DNA of 64,000 nucleotides from Ursus arctos (Eukaryota; Chordata; Mammalia; Carnivora; Ursidae): the NCBI RefSeq assembly GCF_023065955.2, contig NW_026622764.1, forward strand, positions 80,050,333 to 80,114,332, given 5' to 3'. The translations under genes and the position numbers were made by a program. Positions 1 through 10,411 of the stretch are shown here, piece after piece; position 1 is the first letter of the stretch, and each line of letters opens with the position of its first letter. The notes under the pieces are model-generated. The model did no database searches and had not been told where the DNA came from. It saw only the letters and a program-made list of their open reading frames with translations.

Positions 1-305
1 ACCTGGAAGAGACCACAGGGCCCAGGCACAGTCTGAACCCTTCCCTCAACCCGGCGGTTTTGCTAGCAGGAGTTCAACCCCAACGAACACAGCCCGGAGA
101 CACCTGAGGCAAAAACGGCTTCCGACGAACAATATGCGCTTGCTGTGGAAAACCAATCCCAAGTGAGGGTAGCCAGCTCAACAAAATGCCACACACCCAG
201 GTGTAAGAAACAACATTGCCCAGGCATGGTCTAAGCCCCTCACCTCGTCCCTGTGCTTTGGGGAGCCGGAGGGACACCCGAGGCACACGGCCCTGAGACC
301 CCTTT
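1..305. repeat. Truncated unit at the left edge (end of B plus C)
   Basis: The window opens within monomer B at ACCTGGAAGAGACCACAGG and runs through a full C monomer (109-305). This C belongs to a minor variant: GAGGCAAAAACGG before it, then ACAATATGCGCTTGC and GGAAAACCAATCCC in place of ACAATAGGTGCTTGC and GGAACACCTATCCC. The same C variant recurs at about 6,650, 8,430 and 23,885. The truncation is only the window edge. Confidence 0.93.
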
Positions 306-503
306 GCAAAAAGCCGGCTTCCCACGGAAACAGTTTTCCTGAGGTGCAGACCCTATCCCAAGTGGTTGTGGCAAGGTAAAGCAAATGCCCTCCACTTCTC
401 TGGAAGAAACCACAGTGCCCAGCCATGTTCTAAGCCCTCCCATCCTCCCTGGGCTTCTGGCAGCAGGAGTGAAAAGAGAGGAGCAGAGCACGGGGACCCG
501 TTT
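306..503. repeat. Monomer A of unit 1 (198 bp)
   Basis: A opens with AAAAAGCCGGCTTCCCACGG. Landmarks shared with the other monomers are CCTATCCCAAGTGG (as in C), TGGCAAGGTAAAG (TGGCAAGGGGAAGG in B), AAATGCC (all three), CTGGAAGAAACCACAG (as in B), GCCCAGCCATGTTCTAAGCC (C has GCCCAGGCATGGTCTAAGCC) and GGGACCCGTTT at the end. By-eye gap-light alignment gives about two thirds identity to B. The A-run is polymorphic between GCAAAAAG and GAAAAAG, which largely sets whether a unit is 595 or 594 bp. Confidence 0.88.
311..320. other. 10-bp palindrome AAGCCGGCTT in monomer A (example, unit 1)
   Basis: A perfect self-complementary decamer overlapping the box-like position of monomer A. It contains GCCGGC (NaeI/NgoMIV), so most units would be cut once here. 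A few units have lost it, for example AAGCCGACTT in units 58 and 60. Short dyads have been discussed as non-B DNA elements in centromeres, but a 10-bp palindrome is weak evidence by itself. Confidence 0.4.
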
Positions 504-703
504 GACAAAAACCGGCTTCCCACGGGAAAGTCTTTCTCCACGTGCAGACATGCTCCCAGGTGCCTGGGGCAAGGGGAAGGAAATGCCATACACTGACCTG
601 GAAGAGACCACAGGGCCCAGGCACAGTCTGAACCCTTCCCTCAACCCGGCGGGTTTCCTAGCAGGAGTTCAACCCCAACGAACACAGCCCGGAGACCACT
701 GGG
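504..703. repeat. Monomer B of unit 1 (200 bp)
   Basis: B opens with GACAAAA(A/C)CCGGCTTCCCAC. It continues with a CACGTG palindrome, CTCCCAGGTGCC, GGAAATGCC, CTGGAAGAGACCACAGG, GGCCCAGGCACAGTCTGAAC and GCTAGCAGGAGTTCAACC, and ends in AGCCCGGAGACCCCTGG. The order of blocks matches A and C, so the three are homologous monomers. The GCTAGC near the end occurs in most units and would give a ~595-bp NheI ladder; it is changed in a minority, for example CCTAGC in units 1 and 15 and GGTAGC in units 75 and 95. Confidence 0.88.
539..544. other. CACGTG palindrome in monomer B (example, unit 1)
   Basis: CACGTG lies 35 bases into monomer B, in CTCCACGTGCAGACATG, and I found it in every B monomer examined. 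It is a canonical E-box hexamer (bHLH-zip factors such as USF or MYC) and a PmlI site. A and C lack it. With no gene or promoter present I make no claim of regulatory function. Confidence 0.45.
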
Positions 704-900
704 GCAAAAACGGCTTCCGACGAACAATAGGTGCTTACTGTGGAACACCTATCCCTAGTGGGGGTAGCCAGCTCAACAAAATGCCACACACCCAGGTGTA
801 AGAAACAACATTGCCCAGGCATGGTCTAAGCCCCTCACCTCGTCCCTGTCCTTTGGGGAGCCGGAGGGACAGCCGAGGCACACGGCCCTGAGACCCCTTT
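704..900. repeat. Monomer C of unit 1 (197 bp)
   Basis: C opens with GCAAAAACGGCTTCCGACGA, followed by ACACCTATCCC (here CTAGTGGGGG; AAGTGGGGG in most units), AAAATGCCACAC, GAAACAACATTGCCCAGG, CATGGTCTAAGCCCCTCACC and CTTTGGGGAGCCGGAGGGAC, and ends in CTGAGACCCCTTT. The central block lines up closely with A (GCCCAG-CATG-TCTAAGCC). C carries the best CENP-B-box-like motif of the three monomers, and some copies form a distinct variant with CCGTTTCCGACGAAA and GGGGATAGCC. Confidence 0.88.
709..725 (-). other. Degenerate CENP-B-box-like motif of the common C monomer (example, unit 1)
   Basis: The common C monomer has AACGGCTTCCGACGAAC on the plus strand. In box orientation (GTTCGTCGGAAGCCGTT) it keeps TTCG and the central A but has CCGT for CGGG, so 7 of 9 essential positions agree. 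This form, or one base from it, heads the C monomer of nearly every unit. The equivalent positions score about 7 of 9 in A (GCCGGCTTCCCACGGAA) and 6 of 9 in B. It is probably a decayed or ancestral form rather than a strong site. Confidence 0.4.
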
Positions 901-1895
901 GAAAAAGCCGGCTTCCCACGGAGACAGTTTTCCTGAGGTGCAGACCCTATCCCAAGTGGTTGTGGCAAAGTAAAGCAAATGCCCTCCACTTCTCTGGAAG
1001 AAACCACAGTGCCCAGCCATGTTCTAAGCCCTCCCATCGTCCCTGGGCTTCTGGCAGCAGGAGTGAAAAGAGAGGAGCAGAGCACGGGGACCCGTTTGAC
1101 AAAACCCGGCTTCCCACGGGAAAGTCTTTCTCCACGTGCAGACATGCTCCCAGGTGCCTGGGGCAAGGGGAAGGAAATGCCATACACTGACCTGGAAGAG
1201 ACCACAGGGCCCAGGCACAGTCTGAACCCTTCCCTCAACCCGGCGGTTTTGCTAGCAGGAGTTCAACCCCAACGAACACAGCCCGGAGACCCCTGGGGCA
1301 AAAACGGCTTCCGACGAACAATAGGTGCTTGCTGTGGAACACCTATCCCAAGTGGGGGTAGCCAGCTCAACAAAATGCCACACACCCAGGTGTAAGAAAC
1401 AACATTGCCCAGGCATGGTCTAAGCCCCTCACCTCGTCCCTGTGCTTTGGGGAGCCGGAGGGACAGCCGAGGCACACGGCCCTGAGACCCCTTTGAAAAA
1501 GCCGGCTTCCCACGGAAACAGTTTTCCTGAGGTGCACACCCTATCCCAAGTGGTTGTGGCAAGGTAAAGCAAATGCCCTCCACTTCTCTGGAAGAAACCA
1601 CAGTGCCCAGCCATGTTCTAAGCCCTCCCATCCTCCCTGGGCTTCTGGCAGCAGGAGTGAAAAGAGAGGAGCAGAGCACGGGGACCCGTTTGACAAAAAC
1701 CGGCTTCCGACGGGAAAGTCTTTCTCCACGTGCAGACATGCTCCCAGGTGCCTGGGGCAAGGGGAAGGAAATGCCATACACTGACCTGGAAGAGACCACA
1801 GGGCCCAGGCACAGTCTGAACCCTTCCCTCAAACCGGCGGTTTTGCTAGCAGGAGTTCAACCCCAACGAACATAGCCCGGAGACCCTGGGGCAAA

Positions 1896-1912
1896 AACCG
1901 TTTCCGACGAAA
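1896..1912 (-). other. CENP-B-box-like site, variant C monomer of unit 3
   Basis: On the plus strand the 17-mer is AACCGTTTCCGACGAAA; the complement reads TTTCGTCGGAAACGGTT. Against the mammalian consensus NTTCGNNNNANNCGGGN, 8 of 9 essential positions agree; the mismatch is the last G of CGGG. Against the fuller YTTCGTTGGAARCGGGA, 14 of 17 agree. In mammals CENP-B binds this box in centromeric satellites. Binding here is inferred and may be abolished by the one core mismatch. Confidence 0.55.
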
Positions 1913-2087
1913 AATAGGTGCTTGCTGTGGAACACCTATCCCAAGTGGGGATAGCCAGCTCAACAAAATGCCACACACCCAGGTGTAAGAAACAACATTG
2001 CCCAGGCATGGTCTAAGCCCCTCACCTCGTCCCTGTGCTTTGGGGAGCCGGAGGGACAGCCGAGGCACACGGCCCTGAGACCCCTTT

Positions 2088-5000
2088 GAAAAAGCCGGCT
2101 TCCCACGGAGACAGTTTTCCTGAGGTGCACACCCTATCCCAAGTGGTTGTGGCAAGGTAAAGCAAATGCCCTCCACTTCTCTGGAAGAAACCACAGTGCC
2201 CAGCCATGTTCTAAGCCCTCCCATCGTCCCTGGGCTTCTGGCAGCAGGAGTGAAAAGAGAGGAGCAGAGCACGGGGACCCGTTTGACAAAACCCGGCTTC
2301 CCACGGGAAAGTCTTTTTCCACGTGCAGACATGCTCCCAGGTGCCTGTGGCAAGGGGAAGGAAATGCCATACACTGACCTGGAAGAGACCACAGGGCCCA
2401 GGCACAGTCTGAACCCTTCCCTCAACCCGGCGGTTTTGCTAGCAGGAGTTCAACCCCAACGAACACAGCCCGGAGACCCCTGGGGCAAAAACGGCTTCCG
2501 ACGAACAATAGGTGCTTGCTGTGGAACACCTATCCCAAGTGGGGGTAGCCAGCTCAACAAAATGCCACACACCCAGGTGTAAGAAACAACATTGCCCAGG
2601 CATGGTCTAAGCCCCTCACCTCGTCCCTGTGCTTTGGGGAGCCGGAGGGACAGCCGAGGCACACGGCCCTGAGACCCCTTTGCAAAAAGCCGGCTTCCCA
2701 CGGAGACAGTTTTCCTGAGGTGCAAACCCTATCCCAAGTGGTTGTGGCAAGGTAAGGCAAATGCCCTCCACTTCTCTGGAAGAAACCACAGTGCCCAGCC
2801 ATGTTCTAAGCCCTCCCATCCTCCCTGGGCTTCTGGCAGCAGGAGTGAAAAGAGAGGAGCAGAGCACTGGGACCCGTTTGACAAAACCCGGCTTCCCACG
2901 GGAAAGTCTTTCTCCACGTGCAGACATGCTCCCAGGTGCCTGGGGCAAGGGGAAGGAAATGCCATACACTGACCTGGAAGAGACCACAGGGCCCAGGCAC
3001 AGTCTGAACCCTTCCCTCAACCCGGCGGTTTTGCTAGCAGGAGTTCAACCCCAACGAACACAGCCCGAAGACCCCTGGGTCAAAAACGGCTTCCGACGAA
3101 CAATAGGTGCTTCCTGTGGAACACCTATCCCAAGTGGGGGTAGCCAGCTCAACAAAATGCCACACACCCAGGTGTAAGAAACAACATTGCCCAGGCATGG
3201 TCTAAGCCCCTCACCTCGTCCCTGTGCTTTGGGGAGCCGGAGGGACAGCCGAGGCACACGGCCCTGAGACCCCTTTGAAAAAGCCTGCTTCCCACGGAAA
3301 CAGTTTTCCTGAGGTGCAGACCCTATCCCAAGTGGTTGTGGCAAGGTAAAGCAAATGCCCTCCACTTCTCTGGAAGAAACCACAGTGCCCAGCCATGTTC
3401 TAAGCCCTCCCATCCTCCCTGGGCTTCTGGCAGCAGGAGTGAAAAGAGAGGAGCAGAGCACGGGGACCCGTTTGACAAAACCCGGCTTCCCACGGGAAAG
3501 TCTTTCTCCACGTGCAGACATGCTCCCAGGTGCCTGGGGCAAGGGGAAGGAAATGCCATACACTGACCTGGAAGAGACCACAGGGCCCATGCACAGTCTG
3601 AACCCTTCCCTCAACCCGGCGGTTTTGCTAGCAGGAGTTCAACCCCAACGAACACAGCCCGGAGACCCCTGGGGCAAAAACGGCTTCCGACGAACAATAG
3701 GTGCTTGCTGTGGAACACCTATCCCAAGTGGGGGTAGCCAGCTCAACAAAATGCCACACACCCAGGTGTAAGAAACAACATTGCCCAGGCATGGTCTAAG
3801 CCCCTCACCTCGTCCCTGTGCTTTGGGGAGCCGGAGGGACAGCCGAGGCACATGGCCCTGAGACCCCTTTGCAAAAAGCCGGCTTCCCACGGAGACAGCT
3901 TTCCTGAGGTGCACACCCTATCCCAAGTGGTTGTGGCAAGGTAAAGCAAATGCCCTCCACTTCTCTGGAAGAAACCACAGTGCCCAGCCATGTTCTAAGC
4001 CCTCCCATCCTCCCTGGGCTTCTGGCAGCAGGAGTGAAAAGAGAGGAGCAGAGCACGGGGACCCGTTTGACAAAACCCGGCTTCCCACGGGAAAGTCTTT
4101 CTCCACGTGCAGACATGCTCCCAGGTGCCTGGGGCAAGGGGAAGGAAATGCCATACACTGACCTGGAAGAGACCACAGGGCCCAGGCACAGTCTGAACCC
4201 TTCCCTCAACCCGGCGGTTTTGCTAGCAGGAGTTCAACCCCAACGAACACAGCCCGGAGACCCCTGGGGCAAAAACGGCTTCCGACGAACAATAGGTGCT
4301 TGCTGTGGAACACCTATCCCAAGTGGGGGTAGCCAGCTCAACAAAATGCCACACACCCAGGTGTAAGAAACAACATTGCCCAGGCATGGTCTAAGCCCCT
4401 CACCTCGTCCCTGTGCTTTGGGGAGCCGGAGGGACAGCCGAGGCACACGGCCCTGAGACCCCTTTGCAAAAAGCCGGCTTCCCACGGAGACAGTTTTCCT
4501 GAGGTGCACACCCTATCCCAAGTGGTTGTGGCAAGGTAAAGCAAATGCCCTCCACTTCTCTGGAAGAAACCACAGTGCCAAGCCATGTTCTAAGCCCTCC
4601 CATCCTCCCTGGACTTCTGGCAGCAGGAGTGAAAAGAGAGGAGCAGAGCACGGGGACCCGTTTGACAAAACCCGGCTTCCCACGGGAAAGTCTTTCTCCA
4701 CGTGCAGACATGCTCCCAGGTGCCTGGGGCAAGGGGAAGGAAATGCCATACACTGACCTGGAAGATACCACAGGGCCCAGGCACAGTCTGAACCCTTCCC
4801 TCATCCCGGCGGTTTTGCTAGGAGGAGTTCAACCCCAACGAACACAGCCCGGAGACCCCTGGGGCAAAAACGGCTTCCGAGGAACAATAGGTGCTTACTG
4901 TGGAACACCTATCCCAAGTGGGGGTAGCCAGCTCAACAAAATGCCACACACCCAAGTGTAAGAAACAACATTGCCCAGGCATGGTCTAAGCCCCTCAACT

Positions 5001-7439
5001 CGTCCCTGTGCTTTGGGGAGCCGGAGGGACAGCCGAGGCACACGGCCCTGAGACCCGTTTGAAAAAGCCGGCTTCCCACGGAAACAGTTTTCCTGAGGTG
5101 CACACCCTATCCCAAGTGGTTGTGGCAAGGTAAAGCAAATGCCCTCCACTTCTCTGGAAGAAACCACAGTGCCCAGCCATGTTCTAAGCCCTCCCATCGT
5201 CCCTGGGCTTCTGGCAGCAGGAGTGAAAAGAGAGGAGCAGAGCACTGGGACCCGTTTGACAAAACCCGGCTTCCCACGGGAAAGTCTTTCTCCACGTGCA
5301 GACATGCTCCCAGGTGCCTGTGGCAAGGGGAAGGAAATGCCATACACTGACCTGGAAGAGACCACAGGGCCCAGGCACAGTCTGAACCCTTCCCTCAACC
5401 CGGCGGTTTTGCTAGCAGGAGTTCAACCCCAACGAACACAGCCCGGAGACCCCTGGGGCAAAAACGGCTTCCGACGAATAATAGGTGCTTGCTGTGGAAC
5501 ACCTATCCCAAGTGGGGGTAGCCAGCTCAACAAAATGCCACACACCCAGGTGTAAGAAACAACATTGCCCAGGCATGGTCTAAGCCCCTCACCTCGTCCC
5601 TGTGCTTTGGGGAGCCGGGGGGACAGCCGAGGCACACGGCCCTGAGACCCCTTTGCAAAAAGCCGGCTTCCCACGGAGACAGTTTTCCTGAGGTGCACAC
5701 CCTATCCCAAGTGGTTGTGGCAAGGTAAAGCAAATACCCTCCACTTCTCTGGAAGAAACCACAGTGCCCAGCCATGTTCTAAGCCCTCCCATCCTCCCTG
5801 GGCTTCTGGCAGCAGGAGTGAAAAGAGAGGAGCAGAGCACGGGGACCCGTTTGACAAAACCCGGCTTCCCACGGGAAAGTCTTTCTCCACGTGCAGACAT
5901 GCTCCCAGGTGCCTGGGGCAAGGGGAAGGAAATGCCATACACTGACCTGGAAGAGACCACAGGGCCCAGGCACAGTCTGAACCCTTCCCTCAACCCGGCG
6001 GTTTTGCTAGCAGGAGTTCCACCCCAACGAACACAGCCCGGAGACCCCTGGGTCAAAAACAGCTTCCGACGAACAATAGGTGCTTGCTGTGGAACACCTA
6101 TCCCAAGTGGGGGTAGCCAGCTCAACAAAATGCCACACACCGAGGTGTAAGAAACAACATTGCCCAGGCATGGTCTAAGCCCCTCACCTCGTCCCTGTGC
6201 TTTGGGGAGCCGGAGGGACAGCCGAGGCCCACGGCCCTGAGACCCCTTTGCAAAAAGCCGGCTTCCCACGGAGACAGTTTTCCTGAGGTGCACACCCTAT
6301 CCCAAGTGGTTGTGGCAAGGTAAAGCAAATGCCCTCCACTTCTCTGGAAGAAACCACAGTGCTCAGCCATATTCTAAGCCCTCCCATCCTCCCTGGGCTT
6401 CTGACAGCAGGAGTGAAAAGAGAGGAGCAGAGCACTGGGACCCGTTTGACAAAACCCGGCTTCCCACGGGAAAGTCTTTCTCCACGTGCAGACATGCTCC
6501 CAGGTGCCTGGGGCAAGGGGAAGGAAATGCCATACACTGACCTGGAAGAGACCACAGGGCCCAGGCACAGTCTGAACCGTTCCGTCAACCCGGCGGTTTT
6601 GCTAGCAGGAGTTCAACCCCAACGAACACAGCCCGGAGACCCCTGAGGCAAAAACGGCATCCGACGAACAATATGCGCTTGCTGTGGAAAACCAATCCCA
6701 AGTGGGGGTAGCCAGCTCAACAAAATGCCACACACCCAGGTGTAAGAAACAACATTGCCCAGGCATGGTCTAAGCCCCTCACCTCGTCCCTGTCCTTTGG
6801 GGAGCCGGAGGGACACCCGAGTCCCACGGCGCTGAGACCCCTTTGCAAAAAGCCGGCTTCCCACGGAAACAGTTTTCCTGAGGTGCAGACCCTATCCCAA
6901 GTGGTTGTGGCAAGGTAAAGCAAATGCCCTCCACTTCTCTGGAAGAAACCACAGTGCCCAGCCATGTTCTAAGCCCTCCCATCCTCCCTGGGCTTCTGGC
7001 AGCAGGAGTGAAAAGAGAGGAGCAGAGCACTGGGACCCGTTTGACAAAACCCGGCTTCCCACGGGAAAGTCTTTCTCCACGTGCAGACATGCTCCCAGGT
7101 GCCTGGGGCAAGGGGAAGGAAATGCCATACACTGACCTGGAAGAGACCACAGGGACCAGGCACAGTCTGAACCCTTCCCTCAACCCGGCGGGTTTGCTAG
7201 CAGGAGTTCAACCCCAACGAACACAGCCCGGAGACCCCTGGGGCAAAAACGGCTTCCGACGAACAATAGGTGCTTGCTGTGGAACACCTATCCCAAGTGG
7301 GGGTAGCCAGCTCAACAAAATGCCACACACCCAGGTGTAAGAAACAACATTGCCCAGGCATGGTCTAAGCCCCTCACCTCGTCCCTGTGCTTTGGGGAGC
7401 CGGAGGGACAGCCGAGGCACACGGCCCTGAGACACCTTT
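2088..7439. repeat. Units 4-12; mixed common variants
   Basis: These are nine ordinary units without an obvious larger period. Unit 5 has CCCGAAGACCCCTGGGTC at its B/C junction, an early example of the type that dominates after 37 kb. Unit 8 has GTGCCAAGCCATG and CTGGACTTCTGG. Unit 10 has CAAATACCC where other units read CAAATGCCC. Unit 11 carries ACCGTTCCGTCAACC followed by the GAGGC...ATATGCGC type of C, as in units 14 and 40. Confidence 0.85.
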
Positions 7440-8629
7440 GCAAAAAGCCGGCTTCCCACGGAGACAGTTTTCCTGAGGTGCAGACCCTATCCCAAGTGGT
7501 TGTGGCAAGGTAAAGCAAATGCCCTCAACTTCTCTGGAAGAAACCACAGTGCCCAGCCATGTTCTAAGCCCTCCCATCCTCCCTGGGCTTTTGGCAGCAG
7601 GAGTGAAAAGAGAGGAGCAGAGCACTGGGACCCGTTTGACAAAACCCGGCTTCCCACGGGAAAGTCTTTCTCCACGTGCAGACATGCTCCCAGGTGCCTG
7701 GGGCAAGGGGAAGGAAATGCCATACACTGACCTGGAAGAGACCACAGGGCCCAGGCACAGTCTGAACCCTTCCCTCAACCCGGCGGTTTTGCTAGCAGGA
7801 GTTCAACCCCAACGAACATAGCCCGGAGACCCCTGGGGCAAAAACCGTTTCCGACGAAAAATAGGTGCTTGCTGTGGAACACCTATCCCAAGTGGGGATA
7901 GCCAGCTCAACAAAATGCCACACACCCAGGTGTAAGAAACAACATTGCCCAGGCATGGTCTAAGCCCCTCACCTCGTCCCTGTGCTTTGGGGATCCGGAC
8001 GGACTGACGAGGTACACGGCCCTGAGACCCCTTTGCAAAAAGCCGGCTTCCCACGGAGACAGTTTTTCTGAGGTGCAGACCCTATCCCAAGTGGTTGTGG
8101 CAAGGTAAAGCAAATGCCCTCCACTTCTCTGGAAGAAACCACAGTGCCCAGCCATGTTCTAAGCCCTCCCATCCTCCCTGGGCTTCTGGCAGCAGGAGTG
8201 AAAAGAGAGGAACAGAGCACTGGGACCCGTTTGACAAAACCCGGCTTCCCACGAGAAAGTCTTTCTCCACGTGCAGACATGCTCCCAGGTGCCTGTGGCA
8301 AGGGGAAGGAAATGCCATACACTGACCTGGAAGAGACCACAGGGCCCAGGCACAGTCTGAACCGTTCCGTCAACCCGGCGGTTTTGCTAGCAGGAGTTCA
8401 ACCCCAACGAACACAGCCCGGAGACACCTGAGGCAAAAACGGCTTCCGACGAACAATATGCGCTTGCTGTGGAAAACCAATCCCAAGTGAGGGTAGCCAG
8501 CTCAACAAAATGCCACACACCCAGGTGTAAGAAACAACATTGCCCAGGCATGGTCTAAGCCCCTCACCTCGTCCCTGTGCTTTGGGGAGCCGGAGGGACA
8601 CCCGAGGCACACGGCCCTGAGACCCCTTT
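7440..8629. repeat. Units 13-14; divergent pair, matched by units 39-40
   Basis: Unit 13 ends in a C monomer with three unusual stretches: CGAACATAGCC before it, the CCGTTTCCGACGAAA box variant, and GGATCCGGACGGACTGACGA (common form GGAGCCGGAGGGACAGCCGA). Unit 14 follows with CCACGAGAAAG in B, ACCGTTCCGTCAACC, and the ATATGCGC type of C. The same order recurs 15,454 bp (26 units) downstream at about 23.3-24.0 kb, so the pair has been copied as a block. Confidence 0.85.
7843..7859 (-). other. CENP-B-box-like site, variant C monomer of unit 13
   Basis: The same 17-mer as at 1896-1912 (8 of 9 core positions), in a C monomer that also carries GGATCC at 7991-7996. It lies at the head of the monomer, where all three monomers have a related motif. 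Confidence 0.55.
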
Positions 8630-10411
8630 GCAAAAAGCCGGCTTCCCACGGAAACAGTTTTCCTGAGGTGCAGACCCTATCCCAAGTGGTTGTGGCAAGG
8701 TAAAGCAAATGCCCTCCACTTCTCTGGAAGAAACCACAGTGCCCAGCCATGTTCTAAGCCCTCCCATCCTCCCTGGGCTTCTGGCAGCAGGAGTGAAAAG
8801 AGAGGAGCAGAGCACGGGGACCCGTTTGACAAAAACCGGCTTCCCACGGGAAAGTCTTTCTCCACGTGCAGACATGCTCCCAGGTGCCTGGGGCAAGGGG
8901 AAGGAAATGCCATACACTGACCTGGAAGAGACCACAGGGCCCAGGCACAGTCTGAACCCTTCCCTCAACCCGGCGGGTTTCCTAGCAGGAGTTCAACCCC
9001 AACGAACACAGCCCGGAGACCACTGGGGCAAAAACGGCTTCCGACGAACAATAGGTGCTTACTGTGGAACACCTATCCCTAGTGGGGGTAGCCAGCTCAA
9101 CAAAATGCCACACACCCAGGTGTAAGAAACAACATTGCCCAGGCATGGTCTAAGCCCCTCACCTCGTCCCTGTCCTTTGGGGAGCCGGAGGGACAGCCGA
9201 GGCACACGGCCCTGAGACCCCTTTGAAAAAGCCGGCTTCCCACGGAGACAGTTTTCCTGAGGTGCAGACCCTATCCCAAGTGGTTGTGGCAAAGTAAAGC
9301 AAATGCCCTCCACTTCTCTGGAAGAAACCACAGTGCCCAGCCATGTTCTAAGCCCTCCCATCGTCCCTGGGCTTCTGGCAGCAGGAGTGAAAAGAGAGGA
9401 GCAGAGCACGGGGACCCGTTTGACAAAACCCGGCTTCCCACGGGAAAGTCTTTCTCCACGTGCAGACATGCTCCCAGGTGCCTGGGGCAAGGGGAAGGAA
9501 ATGCCATACACTGACCTGGAAGAGACCACAGGGCCCAGGCACAGTCTGAACCCTTCCCTCAACCCGGCGGTTTTGCTAGCAGGAGTTCAACCCCAACGAA
9601 CACAGCCCGGAGACCCCTGGGGCAAAAACGGCTTCCGACGAACAATAGGTGCTTGCTGTGGAACACCTATCCCAAGTGGGGGTAGCCAGCTCAACAAAAT
9701 GCCACACACCCAGGTGTAAGAAACAACATTGCCCAGGCATGGTCTAAGCCCCTCACCTCGTCCCTGTGCTTTGGGGAGCCGGAGGGACAGCCGAGGCACA
9801 CGGCCCTGAGACCCCTTTGAAAAAGCCGGCTTCCCACGGAAACAGTTTTCCTGAGGTGCACACCCTATCCCAAGTGGTTGTGGCAAGGTAAAGCAAATGC
9901 CCTCCACTTCTCTGGAAGAAACCACAGTGCCCAGCCATGTTCTAAGCCCTCCCATCCTCCCTGGGCTTCTGGCAGCAGGAGTGAAAAGAGAGGAGCAGAG
10001 CACGGGGACCCGTTTGACAAAAACCGGCTTCCGACGGGAAAGTCTTTCTCCACGTGCAGACATGCTCCCAGGTGCCTGGGGCAAGGGGAAGGAAATGCCA
10101 TACACTGACCTGGAAGAGACCACAGGGCCCAGGCACAGTCTGAACCCTTCCCTCAAACCGGCGGTTTTGCTAGCAGGAGTTCAACCCCAACGAACATAGC
10201 CCGGAGACCCTGGGGCAAAAACCGTTTCCGACGAAAAATAGGTGCTTGCTGTGGAACACCTATCCCAAGTGGGGATAGCCAGCTCAACAAAATGCCACAC
10301 ACCCAGGTGTAAGAAACAACATTGCCCAGGCATGGTCTAAGCCCCTCACCTCGTCCCTGTGCTTTGGGGAGCCGGAGGGACAGCCGAGGCACACGGCCCT
10401 GAGACCCCTTT
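8630..10411. repeat. Units 15-17; near-identical to units 1-3
   Basis: This is the downstream partner of 306-2087, at a constant +8,324 bp. The three units share all the private variants listed there, including a missing C in GGAGACCCTGGGG at about 10,205, also missing at about 1,882. Because the shared deletion is in both copies, it predates the duplication and is not a random sequencing error. Confidence 0.88.
10220..10236 (-). other. CENP-B-box-like site, variant C monomer of unit 17
   Basis: The same 17-mer as at 1896-1912, exactly 8,324 bp downstream, inside the duplicated block of units 15-17. It is a copy by descent rather than an independent occurrence. Confidence 0.55.

Larger units (their letters stand above)
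306..900. repeat. Reference trimer unit (unit 1), 595 bp = monomers A+B+C
   Basis: This is the first complete unit if the start is set at the A-rich run before GCCGGCTTCCCACGG. It divides into A (306-503), B (504-703) and C (704-900), each opening with an A-run and a CGGCTTCC motif. Most units are 595 bp when monomer A begins GCAAAAAG and 594 bp when it begins GAAAAAG. Later entries use this phase. The phase is arbitrary for a tandem repeat, but it places the box-like motif at the head of each monomer. Confidence 0.93.
306..2087. repeat. Units 1-3; near-identical to units 15-17
   Basis: These three units and flanking sequence recur at +8,324 bp (14 units). Shared private variants include GGGTTTCCTAGCAGG, GGAGACCACTGGGG and ATCCCTAGTGGGG in unit 1, TGGCAAAGTAAAGC in unit 2, and CTCAAACCGGCGG, CGAACATAGCC and the box variant in unit 3. 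The match runs from about 50 to about 2,267. To the left the partner has ACCGTTCCGTC where this copy has ACCCTTCCCTC; to the right they part at GCACGGGG versus GCACTGGG. Confidence 0.88.

Noticed and set aside
85..95. CCAACGAAC in monomer B as a second CENP-B box
   Set aside because: Only the CGAA half of the box is present; the CCCG half is absent at the required spacing.
385..801. Plus-strand open frame of ~138 codons recurring in most units
   Set aside because: It repeats because the DNA repeats. It crosses monomer borders, overlaps equally long open frames on the other strand, is broken by one-base indels in some copies (units 28, 79, 87, 99, 103), and variants do not favour third codon positions by eye. 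No promoter, Kozak context, splice structure or recognisable domain is visible.
778..802. Hairpin at ACACCCAGGTGT in monomer C as a structured RNA or terminator
   Set aside because: The stem is only five base pairs with a two-base loop and no supporting context; in several units CCAGG is CCCGG or CCAAG without compensating change.
5589..6293. Longest minus-strand open frame (234 codons)
   Set aside because: Two neighbouring minus-strand frames are joined by chance where a few stop-forming bases have changed. The same DNA in other units is interrupted. The 189-codon frames elsewhere arise the same way when a unit is 594 bp.
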